A stretch of 64,000 nucleotides of DNA from Promineifilum sp. (GTDB lineage Bacteria > Chloroflexota > Anaerolineae > Promineifilales > Promineifilaceae), in assembly GCA_018058545.1 (NCBI GenBank), contig JAGOZU010000005.1, positions 1 through 64,000 on the forward strand, written 5' to 3'. The position numbers and the translations under genes were made by a program. A model generated the notes under the pieces. That model saw only the letters and a list, made by a program, of their open reading frames with translations, had not been told where the DNA came from and made no database searches. Below, one piece after another: positions 47,553-56,290 of the stretch; the first letter of the stretch is position 1; every line of letters begins with the position of its first letter.

Positions 47553-49532
47553 ATGTCTGCAAACGGCGGTATGGCGCAACTATTCGGCTATGTCAATGAT
47601 GTTCTTCAATCCATCATTGTCATATTCGGTACAGCGGTTGTTCTCTACAATGTGCCGCGGTTTTCCCGGGGGAGCGTGCCGCGGGCATTCTCGTCGCTCG
47701 TTGGGCTGGTCGTCCTTGTTTATCTGACTGAGTTGCTTGTCAGCCGGGCGATCGTTCCCGATTCCACCGATCTTTTGCTTCGCTTGGGCTGGATCGGCGT
47801 GGCCATGGTGCCGGCCGCTCAATTTCACCTGTCCGATGCGCTCCTGGCGACGACCGGCAAGCTCTCCCGGCGGCGGCGCAATTTAGTTATCGCCGGATAT
47901 CTGATCGGTGCGGCATTTGCCTTGCTGGGATTGTTCAGCGATCTTGTTGTTGGGCCACCTTCGCCACTCGCCCCAACTCCACGACTCACCAGCGGCCCGA
48001 TATTCCCGTTCTTTGCCACTTATTATTGGTCTGTGACTGCCGGCAGTGTGTACAATGTTTGGCGGGCGCGCCAACGCTGTCTGACGACTACGACGCGACA
48101 TCGTATGACCACCACTCTGATTGCCATTCTGGCTGCGCCACTTGGCGTGTTCCCGTATACCGTGTGGGTGGGTGATTCGACGGCCGATATCCCCGTCCTA
48201 CTGTGGCCGGTCCTTATCATCGGCAACTTCATCGTCAGCCTTCTCTTCGCTGTTCTGACTTCGCAACTTGTTTATTTCGGCTCGACATCGCCCGACCGTG
48301 TGGTTCGCGTGCGGCTCTATAAATATATGGCTCGGGTGCCTCTGGCGGCCACTATTGTTCTGTTGGTCTTTGTCCTTGTCAGCCGAGCGCCACCCATCTT
48401 CGGCTTGCCTAATCAGGTTATATTGGGGTTTGCCGTCGTGGCCACGGTCATGATCGTCGAATGGATTATCCACCAGTATAAAAAGACCTTCGAGCGCGCC
48501 TTCCAATTAGACGACGATCCGGACGTGCGTCGTATCCAGGCCCTGAGCGAACGCTTGCTGACTACCAGTGACCTCAGGCAATTTCTGGAATCCGTTCTGG
48601 CGGCCACTTGCGAGGCTGTTCGTACCCCGACAGCTTTTGTCGCCGGCCTTACCCCCGCCGGCCCCAGGCTCGAAGCCGTGGTCGGCCCTCTGGAAGATCT
48701 GCCGAGCGAGGAGCTACACAAATTATCATTGCCGGTGAGTGGCATTGAAGAGGCGGCTAACGGTGGCGATCCCATTGATGATTTTTTCATCTGGGGCAAT
48801 TACTGGATTCAGCCTCTCTATAACGAAAACAGCAGCCTGCTCTTGGGCATACTGGGAATGCGCGCTCGTGCCTCGGAACCGGATTTGACCCCGGGCGAGC
48901 TTGAGCTATTGAGCCGACTGCGGATTCAGGCCGCGGCTGCGCTTGAAGATCGACTCCTGCAGCAGGAGGTATTCGCGGCCGTGGAAGGCATCCTGCCGGA
49001 GATCACCGCCCTGCAAGAGCGTCGCAGCGCGGCAACCTACGGCGGGTTGCCGGCGCTGACGGCCCAATCCCAGATCGTCCATGAAGAGATATTGCAGGAC
49101 CCTGAATTCAGCAATATGGTTCGCGAAGCGCTGACCCACTATTGGGGAGGGCCAAAATTGACTGAAAGCCCCCTCTTGCAACTGGAAGTGGTGCAACGGG
49201 AGATGGGCGAGCATGACAACAACCCGGTCAGCGCTTTACGTGCCATCTTGGCCGAGGCGATTGAGCAGCAGAAACCGGATGGTCAACGCAGCTTGACGAC
49301 GACGGAGTGGATTCTTTACAACATCCTGGACCTCAAATTCGTCCAGGGCCGTCGGGTGCGCGATGTCGCCCGGCGACTGGCGATGAGCGAATCCGATCTC
49401 TATCGCAAGCAGCGCGTGGCAATCGAAAACGTGGCCCGAACCATTGCTACGATGGAACGCGCCACCCTTGATGAGAATGAGGGATCCTTTGAACATCTCG
49501 TCGCCATCGATTCCGGCGTCGTTGCCGGCTGA
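47553..49532 (+). CDS. Polytopic membrane protein with GAF-like and C-terminal HTH domains
   Basis: This 659-residue protein has about nine helices in residues 10-310, similar in style to 7TM sensor N-termini of histidine kinases. A GAF-like domain follows (about 335-470: RIQALSERLLTTSDLRQFLE, WIQPLYNENSSLLLGILGM, LELLSRLRIQAAAALEDR), then a helical region. Near the end, DLKFVQGRRVRDVARRLAMSESDLYRKQRVAIENVA looks like a sigma-region-4-type helix-turn-helix. No histidine kinase domain is present. It could be a membrane-bound one-component regulator or a co-regulator. ATG 47571 is an alternative start. It lies between ftsH and lysA, 40 bp after ftsH. Confidence 0.72.
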   Translation: MSANGGMAQLFGYVNDVLQSIIVIFGTAVVLYNVPRFSRGSVPRAFSSLVGLVVLVYLTELLVSRAIVPDSTDLLLRLGWIGVAMVPAAQFHLSDALLATTGKLSRRRRNLVIAGYLIGAAFALLGLFSDLVVGPPSPLAPTPRLTSGPIFPFFATYYWSVTAGSVYNVWRARQRCLTTTTRHRMTTTLIAILAAPLGVFPYTVWVGDSTADIPVLLWPVLIIGNFIVSLLFAVLTSQLVYFGSTSPDRVVRVRLYKYMARVPLAATIVLLVFVLVSRAPPIFGLPNQVILGFAVVATVMIVEWIIHQYKKTFERAFQLDDDPDVRRIQALSERLLTTSDLRQFLESVLAATCEAVRTPTAFVAGLTPAGPRLEAVVGPLEDLPSEELHKLSLPVSGIEEAANGGDPIDDFFIWGNYWIQPLYNENSSLLLGILGMRARASEPDLTPGELELLSRLRIQAAAALEDRLLQQEVFAAVEGILPEITALQERRSAATYGGLPALTAQSQIVHEEILQDPEFSNMVREALTHYWGGPKLTESPLLQLEVVQREMGEHDNNPVSALRAILAEAIEQQKPDGQRSLTTTEWILYNILDLKFVQGRRVRDVARRLAMSESDLYRKQRVAIENVARTIATMERATLDENEGSFEHLVAIDSGVVAG

Positions 49533-50772
49533 TTTTCCTTTTGCCTATCGCTCCGGCGAGCTTTTCTGTGAGGACGTGCCGCTGGCCTCCATCGCCTCGG
49601 CCGTCGATACCCCGGTTTACGTCTACAGCCACGCCGAGATCGTCTCTCGCGCAAGAGCCTATTTGGATACGGCCGCGGAAATGATTGGCGCGGCCGCACT
49701 CGTTTGCTACGCCGTTAAGGCCAACGCCAACCCGACTATCCTGCAACTGCTGGGTCAGGTTGGGGCTGGAGCTGATGTGACCAGTGGTGGGGAGTTATAT
49801 TTGGCTCTCCATGCGGGCATCGACCCGGGCAAGATCATCTTCTCAGGCGTTGGCAAGAGGTCGGTCGAAATCGTCGAGGCTCTGGAGGCCGGTATTCGGG
49901 CGATCCATGTCGAATCGGAGATGGAGTTGTCAGCAGTGGCGGTCGAGGCGGAGCGGCTAGGCGTCATCGCGTCAATCGGAGTTCGCGTCAACCCCAACAT
50001 CAGCGCGGAGACACATCCCTACATCAGCACCGGGCTGCACGGCCACAAGTTTGGCGTGCCGCGCGAGCGTGCCGTGGCCATGCTGCGCTGGGCCGCGAGT
50101 CACCCCTGGTTGCAGCCGGTTGGTCTGGCGTCCCATATCGGCTCGCAAATCATCGATCTCGATCCGTTTGGTCAGGCTGTCCACTTTCTGGTTGAGCTGG
50201 CCGACGAACTGAAGGACGAGGGCATAAACCTGACCTACATCGATGCCGGCGGGGGGTTGGGCATCGACTATGACGGTCCTGCGCCGAACGCGGCCGACTG
50301 GATTCGAGCGATTGGCCCTATCGTTGGGGAGCGCAGCTATGGATTGGTGGTTGAGCCGGGTCGATCCATCGTCGGCCGTTCGGGGGCGTTACTAACCCGT
50401 GTCGTCTACCTCAAGGAGCAGGGGGCTAAGCAGTTTGTTATCACCGACGCGGGTATGACCGATCTCATTCGACCGGCACTCTATCAGGCCTATCATCCCA
50501 TCTTGCCGGTGATGGAGACCGAGGGTGAGTCGGTTACGGTTGATGTCGTTGGCCCGGTTTGTGAATCGAGCGACTTTCTGGCCCGAGAGCGCGCCTTGCC
50601 GCCGGTTGACTGCGGCGATCTGTTAGCCGTCCTCCATGCCGGTGCATACGGGTTCGTCATGAGCTCCAACTACAATGGGCGACTCCGCCCGGCCGAGGTG
50701 CTGGTTGAGGGAGATTCCTTCCGGATTATTCGTAACCGACAGACGTATGAAGCGCTGCTAAGCGAGACTTAG
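49477..50772 (+). CDS. lysA: Diaminopimelate decarboxylase
   Basis: This PLP enzyme makes lysine from meso-diaminopimelate in the cytosol. CYAVKANANPTILQLL has the PLP Lys; HKFGVPRERAV, GLASHIGSQIID, YIDAGGGLGIDY, EPGRSIVGRSGALLTRV, DLIRPALYQAYHPI and GPVCESSDFLA complete the family. About 430 residues, usual length. The start is uncertain: ATG 49477 is used, and the gene overlaps the end of the membrane regulator by 56 nt in another frame; ATG 49471 and ATG 49444 are also in frame. The hairpin after the stop suggests a terminator. Confidence 0.93.
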   Translation: MRDPLNISSPSIPASLPADFPFAYRSGELFCEDVPLASIASAVDTPVYVYSHAEIVSRARAYLDTAAEMIGAAALVCYAVKANANPTILQLLGQVGAGADVTSGGELYLALHAGIDPGKIIFSGVGKRSVEIVEALEAGIRAIHVESEMELSAVAVEAERLGVIASIGVRVNPNISAETHPYISTGLHGHKFGVPRERAVAMLRWAASHPWLQPVGLASHIGSQIIDLDPFGQAVHFLVELADELKDEGINLTYIDAGGGLGIDYDGPAPNAADWIRAIGPIVGERSYGLVVEPGRSIVGRSGALLTRVVYLKEQGAKQFVITDAGMTDLIRPALYQAYHPILPVMETEGESVTVDVVGPVCESSDFLARERALPPVDCGDLLAVLHAGAYGFVMSSNYNGRLRPAEVLVEGDSFRIIRNRQTYEALLSET

Positions 50773-50778
50773 CCAGAG

Positions 50779-50825
50779 CAGCGGTTTTAGCCCACTTTCC
50801 TATGTGGATAAACCCGCCGCTGTTT
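50779..50825. terminator. Bidirectional terminator-like hairpin between lysA and DUF971 gene
   Basis: CAGCGG (50779-50784) pairs with CCGCTG (50817-50822), and inner GTTTTAGCCCAC/GTGGATAAAC can extend the stem. TTT follows on the plus strand. It lies between convergent genes and probably serves lysA. Confidence 0.5.
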
Positions 50826-50829
50826 GATG

Positions 50830-51156
50830 TCACTCTTCGAAACACGCCTTGTAGAGATAGTCCCAGCTGTAGATGCCCGAATCATGCCCGTCGCTCCAAA
50901 CGAAATTGATGGCATAGCTGCCGACGGCCGTCGCCGCCTCCAGGTTGAGGGCATCGTTTTTGGACTTCGCCAGTAGCAACTTGTCGGCCGGCCGCCCCAT
51001 ATGATCATGGCCGCCCTGGCATAGCACGCAGGGACATACGGCTCGTAGCCCGGCGAAGGTGTATCGACATTCCCGACCGTCGCTCCATTGAATTATTAAT
51101 ATCCGCTGTTCCCGATCGGCGGTTACATTAGTTGGTCTGATTTTGCTTGTCATCAT
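50830..51156 (-). CDS. DUF971-family protein
   Basis: This 108-residue protein has the DUF971 (gamma-butyrobetaine-hydroxylase N-terminal-like) pattern: WSDGRECRYTFAGLRAVCPCVLCQGG and the late SYAINFVWSDGHDSGIYSWDYL. The Cys residues in CPCVLC could bind a metal. Members occur near Fe-S and redox genes; function unknown. It follows valS by 63 bp on the same strand and may be co-transcribed. Confidence 0.88.
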   Translation of the reverse strand: MMTSKIRPTNVTADREQRILIIQWSDGRECRYTFAGLRAVCPCVLCQGGHDHMGRPADKLLLAKSKNDALNLEAATAVGSYAINFVWSDGHDSGIYSWDYLYKACFEE

Positions 51157-51185
51157 ATTTTCATCGCGCTTGTATCAAGAATTGA

Positions 51186-51210
51186 GGTAACCGGCACGAC
51201 GCCGGCTACC
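51186..51210 (-). terminator. Hairpin after valS
   Basis: GGTAACCGGC (51186-51195) pairs with GCCGGCTACC (51201-51210): a 10-bp stem with one G-U pair and a 5-nt loop, 9 bp past the valS stop. There is no strong U-tract, so it could be a weak terminator or an mRNA-stabilising hairpin between valS and the DUF971 gene. Confidence 0.5.
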
Positions 51211-51219
51211 TGATCATTC

Positions 51220-53886
51220 TTATACCAGATTCGCCAGCCGCTCCTGGATCTCTCGTCGACCCGCTTCCAGATCGGTCAGCTTTTCCCTTTCTTTTTGAAC
51301 TACAACTTCCGGCGCTTTCTCGGCGAAGGGGCTGTTCAGCAAGCCGATCAGCCGCTGGATCTGCTTGCCCAGTTCTTCCTCTTCTTTCCCCAGCCGCGCC
51401 CGTTCCGCCGACAGATCGACCATCCCCGCCAATGGCAGGTAGCAGGTGATGGAGCCCAGGGCCAGCGTCACCGCTTGCGCCGGTGGTGTGACCGAGGCTG
51501 CGATTGTTAACTCGTTGTCATCCAGTCGCGCCAGGGTGGCCAGTAACGGTCGTTGGGCTTCCATCTGCTCGAGCTTCTCCCCTGCGGCGATGATGGCCGG
51601 AATGTAGCGGGCCGGTTCCACGCCTTGTTCGGCGCGGGCATTACGGATGCGGCGAATGAGTTCACGCAGTAGTTCGAAGTCAGCCGTCGCCGCCGGGTCG
51701 TCCAGGATCGGCCGCGGCCAATCGGCGACGATCAGCGCATCAGGCCAACCCCCGGCCGGGTCGATGCCGGCGCCGACGGCCGCGGAGCGCAACTGCTGCC
51801 ACGTCTCCTCTGTCACGAAGGGAATAAACGGATGCAACAGACGGAGCGTGTGATCCAGCACTGTTTTCAGTACAGATAAGGAGGCCCATGCCGACGCGCC
51901 CCCCGCGTTCATCTGTACCTTGGCGATTTCCACATACCAGTCGGCGAAGTCGTTCCAAAGGAAATCGTAGATTTGCCGCCCCGCCTCGCCAAACAAATAG
52001 CCGTCCATCAGCCGGTCGACATTGGCGATAGTCTGTCCCAGGCGACTCAGAATCCAGCGATCAACTGTACTGTAGGCGACCGTCACATCGTCCGGTCGGG
52101 TGGTCGCGTCGGCTCGCTCGAAACTGCGCGTGATGAAGCGGGCCACATTCCAGATCTTGTTGCCGAAATTGCGGTTGCTTTCCACCCGTTCAATGGCCAG
52201 GTTCAGATCATGACCTGGTGTGCCGCCGGTGAGCAAGGTAAAACGCAGCGCGTCTGCGCCGTATTGGTCGATGACATCGAGCGGATCGGTTACGTTGCCG
52301 GTCGTCTTGCTCATCTTGCGACCGTTCCCGTCGCGTACCAGGCCATGCAGGTAGACGGTGTGGAACGGGATGTCGTTGGTGAACAGTGTTGCCGCCATCA
52401 CCATACGAGCCACCCAGAAGAACAGAATGTCATAACCGGTTTCCATTACATCTGTTGGATAGAATCGGGTCAGGTCGGCCGTCTGCTCCGGCCAGCCGAG
52501 AGTAGAGAAAGGCCACAGACCGCTGCTGAACCAGGTGTCCAGCACGTCGGGATCCTGAACCAACTGCGCGCTACCACATTGTTCGCAGGCTGACGGATCG
52601 GTTGTGGTCACTGTTTGGTGGCCGCAATCATCGCACGTCCATACAGGGATGCGGTGACCCCACCACAATTGCCGGCTGATGCACCAGGGGTGAATGTTCT
52701 CCAGCCAATTGTCCCAGGTCTTGACAAAGTGGTCGGGCACAATGTTGATACGGCCGCTATGAACGGCAGTCAGGGCCATGTCGGCCATCGGCTTGGTGTT
52801 GACAAACCATTGCTTGCTGATCATCGGCTCGATGATCTCACCGCCGCGCTGGCTGCGCGGGACATTCAAGGCATAGGGTTCGGTTTTGATTGTCAGTCCC
52901 GCCGCTTCCATGTCAGCCCATAGCCTTCGACGTGCTTCCTCGCGCGTCAGCCCGGCATATGGCCCGGCAGCCTGGCTCATCGTCGCGTCCTTGTTCATGA
53001 CGTTGATGATCGCCAGGTTGTGGCGCTTGCCGATCTCGAAGTCGTTCAGGTCGTGGCCGGGCGTGATCTTCAGCGCTCCGGTGCCGAAGGCCATCTCGAC
53101 ATAGCTGTCGGCGATGATCGGTATCTCGCGATCCAGCATCGGCACCAGAGCTGTCCGCCCCACAAGCTCGGCGAAACGACCATCGCTTGGATGTACGGCA
53201 ACGGCCGTATCCCCGAGGATCGTCTCTGGCCGCGTCGTCGCCACCGGCAGGTAGTCGCCGCCCGCGATCGGGTATTTGAAGTAATAGAGCAATCCTTGCT
53301 CTTCCTTGTATTCGACTTCCAGGTCGGAGACGGCCGTCTGGAGACCGGGCGACCAGTTGACCAGGTATTCATCCTGATAGATTAGACCCATGCGATAGAG
53401 CCTCACGAAAGCCTCGCGCACGGCCGCCGACAGCCCCTCATCCAGCGTGAAGCGTTCCCGATCCCAGTCGCAAGAGGCCCCCAGTCGGCGCAATTGACGG
53501 GTGATGTGGCTACCGTATTTCTCTTTCCATTCCCACGTGCGACGCAAGAACTCATCGCGACCAACCTCCAACCGTGATGTCCCCTCGCTGCGCAGCAGCT
53601 TCTCCACCTGTAGTTGAGTGGCAATCCCGGCGTGGTCGACACCCGGCACCCATAAGGCGGCTCGCCCTTGCATCCGCGCCCGACGGATCATCAGGTCCTC
53701 AAGGGCGACGAACATCGCGTGACCCATATGCAGTTCGCCGGTGACATTGGGTGGGGGGATGGAGATAACGAACGGTTTGGCGTCGTCGGGCCGTGCCTCA
53801 GGCTTGAACCAGCCGTTTTCTTCCCACCACTGGTAGAGGCGCTCTTCCGTAGCGCTGAAGTCGTAGGCTTTTGGCATTTCACTCAT
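51220..53886 (-). CDS. valS: Valyl-tRNA synthetase
   Basis: This class I aminoacyl-tRNA synthetase charges tRNA-Val. The 888-residue protein has the HIGH-type motif NVTGELHMGHAMFVAL, the editing (CP1) domain (VATTRPETILGDTAVAVHP), KMSKT in GNGRKMSKTTGNVTDP, the anticodon-binding domain (DFADWYVEIAKVQM) and the C-terminal coiled coil typical of ValRS. A zinc-finger-like CDDCGHQTVTTTDPSACEQCG is present in the insertion. A T-box leader upstream means that valS is induced by uncharged tRNA-Val. Confidence 0.97.
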   Translation of the reverse strand: MSEMPKAYDFSATEERLYQWWEENGWFKPEARPDDAKPFVISIPPPNVTGELHMGHAMFVALEDLMIRRARMQGRAALWVPGVDHAGIATQLQVEKLLRSEGTSRLEVGRDEFLRRTWEWKEKYGSHITRQLRRLGASCDWDRERFTLDEGLSAAVREAFVRLYRMGLIYQDEYLVNWSPGLQTAVSDLEVEYKEEQGLLYYFKYPIAGGDYLPVATTRPETILGDTAVAVHPSDGRFAELVGRTALVPMLDREIPIIADSYVEMAFGTGALKITPGHDLNDFEIGKRHNLAIINVMNKDATMSQAAGPYAGLTREEARRRLWADMEAAGLTIKTEPYALNVPRSQRGGEIIEPMISKQWFVNTKPMADMALTAVHSGRINIVPDHFVKTWDNWLENIHPWCISRQLWWGHRIPVWTCDDCGHQTVTTTDPSACEQCGSAQLVQDPDVLDTWFSSGLWPFSTLGWPEQTADLTRFYPTDVMETGYDILFFWVARMVMAATLFTNDIPFHTVYLHGLVRDGNGRKMSKTTGNVTDPLDVIDQYGADALRFTLLTGGTPGHDLNLAIERVESNRNFGNKIWNVARFITRSFERADATTRPDDVTVAYSTVDRWILSRLGQTIANVDRLMDGYLFGEAGRQIYDFLWNDFADWYVEIAKVQMNAGGASAWASLSVLKTVLDHTLRLLHPFIPFVTEETWQQLRSAAVGAGIDPAGGWPDALIVADWPRPILDDPAATADFELLRELIRRIRNARAEQGVEPARYIPAIIAAGEKLEQMEAQRPLLATLARLDDNELTIAASVTPPAQAVTLALGSITCYLPLAGMVDLSAERARLGKEEEELGKQIQRLIGLLNSPFAEKAPEVVVQKEREKLTDLEAGRREIQERLANLV

Positions 53887-53962
53887 GGCTAAATCCTTGT
53901 AATATGATTCCGTCTTCTCTCAATCGTTAATAATGACCGGTGAAATCCGCAAACGATCCCGG

Positions 53963-54222
53963 AAAAGAAAAGCGCTCTCGCCAATCAAGGACGAGAGCGC
54001 AACGCTCACGCGGTACCACCTTGCTTCCGATCCAGCCGGATCGACGCTTGTGTCAGCGCTAACGGGCTGCCCCGCTTCCGCTTACTGGTTTCGGCGGAAG
54101 AACTCCCGGGCGACTTCAGCTACTTTGCTCCGGTCAAGGCTCTCAGTCAGGGCCATGACTCTCTGTCGGGCAGGCGGGTGGCTTACTACTCCCGTTCACA
54201 GTCAATCATCTATTTGATTATC
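53963..54222 (-). ncRNA. T-box riboswitch of valS with terminator
   Basis: On the minus strand the leader holds the conserved T-box AAGGTGGTACCGCG (54009-54022), whose UGGU can pair with the ACCA end of uncharged tRNA, and an ACAGAGAG-type Stem I loop (near 54160). Its terminator is a perfect 9-bp stem, GCGCTCTCG/CGAGAGCGC (arms 53992-54000 and 53972-53980), followed by a U-rich tract (53963-53971). Valine specifier candidates are GUC in GAAGUCG and GUA in AAAGUAG; I cannot decide between them. This leader acts at the level of termination. The region 53887-53962 up to the valS start holds no further feature. Confidence 0.92.
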
Positions 54223-55461
54223 AGCCTGAGTATAATCGGAATGAGGACGGTGTGCAACCGTCTGCAACAGGACCGCTGCCAGTGGTGAATACAGGATGAT
54301 GCGCCACAGAGCCGAATAGCGTTCCACGCGCCAATCCATCAGAGGTATTTGCCCAAAGATATTTAGCGGCAGAATTAACAGGCAAGCGATGTTTAACGGC
54401 CGAGGGTTGAGGGCTGCCAACTCGTGCGGGTCGGCCAATCGGCAAGCCACCCAGGATATCAACATGGCGACGAAAATCGGATAGGTCCAAATTCGGGGCG
54501 TGTCCCAGGCGATGAGATGCAGGAGGAGAGGCAGGAAGGGAAGGAGGATGCCTACTATTCTGAGACGGCGCGAGATGTTGCTCGCGCGCAGGACATCATG
54601 GGCGAAAAACACAATGACGAGGGTGACGGGTACAATGGTTGCCATCAGATAGGGATCGAACAAGCGCCCCCAAACTCGCGGACTTTGTGACTGAAATTGA
54701 GCCACAAATGATTTGGCAAACGAACGGGGTACGATGACTTCCTGGTCGTACTGGATGAAGGGGAAAGCTTTCAGGTGGGTGACCAGCGCTCTTTCCAGGT
54801 TTCCAGCGTCGACGGCATAGGATTGGTAGAAGAACAGAGCGATAAAAGCGACCAGCGGCAGGAGGAACGGGGTCAATTGCATCCAGGCGAACCGTTTCTT
54901 ATTGGCATTGAAAGGCATTAACCCGACCCAGAGGACAACCGGAAAACCGAGGATAAAGATCGTCTCATGCACGAATAGGCCAAGCGTGAGGACGAGTGCG
55001 GCCGCCCACATTCGGCCGCGCAAGGCCAGGGCGGTGGCGATGATGCTCAGTATCATGATCTGGCCATCCGAATAACCGTTGAGATGGCCGCTCATGACGA
55101 TGAATGGCGACGTGAGAAAGACGGCTATGATGAGGACGGCCGTTGTTGAGAACGTGCTTCGCTGCAAGATGGACCAGCATATAGCCAGCAGAGCGATGGA
55201 GAAGAGTGCCGTGATGACAAATGAGACGGCTGTGATGATCGACTCAGCCTGGGTCGGGGCGAGTGAAATCAGCGGTTTCAGCATTGTTCCCGCCAATCCT
55301 CGTTTGATCAGACCGAAATCATAGCTGATGAGCCAATGGGCTTCGGCCCAATCGTTCGGCCGCCGCAGGCCACGCATTAAGGTCACGCCGAATGCCCACA
55401 ACAGGCCAAGTGTGATCAGATAGCGCGTTCGGCGTTGCTTAGTCATCGTTTGCCGAATCAA
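54202..55461 (-). CDS. Polytopic membrane protein, unknown function
   Basis: This 419-residue protein has about ten hydrophobic helices and no motif I recognise. A conserved-looking stretch is WAEAHWLISYDFGLIKRGLAGTM after helix 1, with FLTSPFIVMSGHLNGYSDGQIMILSIIATALALRGR and LFVHETIFILGFPVVLW later. The pattern of short outside loops and a long C-terminal part recalls GT-C type glycosyltransferases or polyprenyl-linked sugar enzymes, but no catalytic motif proves this. ATG 55446 is an alternative start. It lies between valS and the cyclophilin gene on the same strand. Confidence 0.65.
   Translation of the reverse strand: MIRQTMTKQRRTRYLITLGLLWAFGVTLMRGLRRPNDWAEAHWLISYDFGLIKRGLAGTMLKPLISLAPTQAESIITAVSFVITALFSIALLAICWSILQRSTFSTTAVLIIAVFLTSPFIVMSGHLNGYSDGQIMILSIIATALALRGRMWAAALVLTLGLFVHETIFILGFPVVLWVGLMPFNANKKRFAWMQLTPFLLPLVAFIALFFYQSYAVDAGNLERALVTHLKAFPFIQYDQEVIVPRSFAKSFVAQFQSQSPRVWGRLFDPYLMATIVPVTLVIVFFAHDVLRASNISRRLRIVGILLPFLPLLLHLIAWDTPRIWTYPIFVAMLISWVACRLADPHELAALNPRPLNIACLLILPLNIFGQIPLMDWRVERYSALWRIILYSPLAAVLLQTVAHRPHSDYTQADNQIDD
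54229..54234 (-). promoter_or_regulatory. -10 box of the valS T-box transcript
   Basis: TATACT on the minus strand lies 7 nt before the expected T-box transcript start. It is inside the 3' end of the upstream membrane-protein gene, so the valS promoter overlaps that gene's last codons. Confidence 0.5.
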
Positions 55462-55490
55462 TGAGCAGTATCTCGCGATGGCCAGATTAG

Positions 55491-56237
55491 CTATTGTTCG
55501 AGAATCACGATTTCATCAATGATATCTCCCAATCCGGTCGCGGATCCCGGATCGCGCAACGTGATGGCGCTCAGGACGTCGTCACCCTCTACCAGCTCAC
55601 CGAAGATGGTATGAGCGCCATTCAGGTGAGGGGTCGGCACAAAGGTGATGAAGAACTGGCTGCCATTTGTGTTAGGGCCGGCGTTGGCCATCGCCAACAG
55701 ACCGCGCCGGTCGAATGTCAGGCCATTGTTCGTTTCGTCTTCAAACATATAGCCGGGGCCGCCGCTCCCCGTGCCTGTTGGATCACCCCCCTGGGCCATG
55801 AAATCCGCCAGCACGCGATGGAATGTCGTCCCGTCGTAGTAACCCTGGTTGGCCAGGTAGATGAAATTGTTGACGGTCATGGGGGCGGCGTCGTCGAACA
55901 GATCGAAACGCATCTCTTTGCCGTTCGCCATGCGAAAGATAGCCTGGAAATCCTTTGTCGTATCGATGACCATCTCGGGTGGGCTGGTGTAATAATCAGC
56001 TCGCTCGGTGGGATCAAGAGATGCCAACGGTCGTTCGCCGGTGATTTCCGTTCCGGTGAATTCATCCGTCGCCCCGTCGCTCCGGCCTCGGAAGAATGAG
56101 AGAGCCAGCACTGCCCCAAGCGCTACGATGACTATACCGGCGATAATCATATTGCGTTGTTTGGCTTGTTGACGCCGCTGCTCTTCTTGCTTGCGCCGAT
56201 CTGAAACGGATGGGGTTTGTCCTTGTTTTTTCGTCAT
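55491..56237 (-). CDS. Membrane-anchored cyclophilin-type peptidyl-prolyl isomerase
   Basis: A 248-residue protein with a basic, Gln-rich N-terminus, one helix (about 30-47) and a cyclophilin domain outside the membrane. Active-site and family motifs are TTFHRVLADFMAQGGDPTGTG (Arg of FHRV), LAMANAGPNTNGSQFFITF and HLNGAHTIFGELVEG. It probably assists folding of exported proteins. The start ATG has GGCAGGTT upstream. Last gene of a run with a cytochrome and the polysaccharide genes. Confidence 0.92.
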   Translation of the reverse strand: MTKKQGQTPSVSDRRKQEEQRRQQAKQRNMIIAGIVIVALGAVLALSFFRGRSDGATDEFTGTEITGERPLASLDPTERADYYTSPPEMVIDTTKDFQAIFRMANGKEMRFDLFDDAAPMTVNNFIYLANQGYYDGTTFHRVLADFMAQGGDPTGTGSGGPGYMFEDETNNGLTFDRRGLLAMANAGPNTNGSQFFITFVPTPHLNGAHTIFGELVEGDDVLSAITLRDPGSATGLGDIIDEIVILEQ

Positions 56238-56290
56238 AACCTGCCAATCTCCTCAAAAACTTGATACCTTAAAAGCCATGCCGGCCATTA

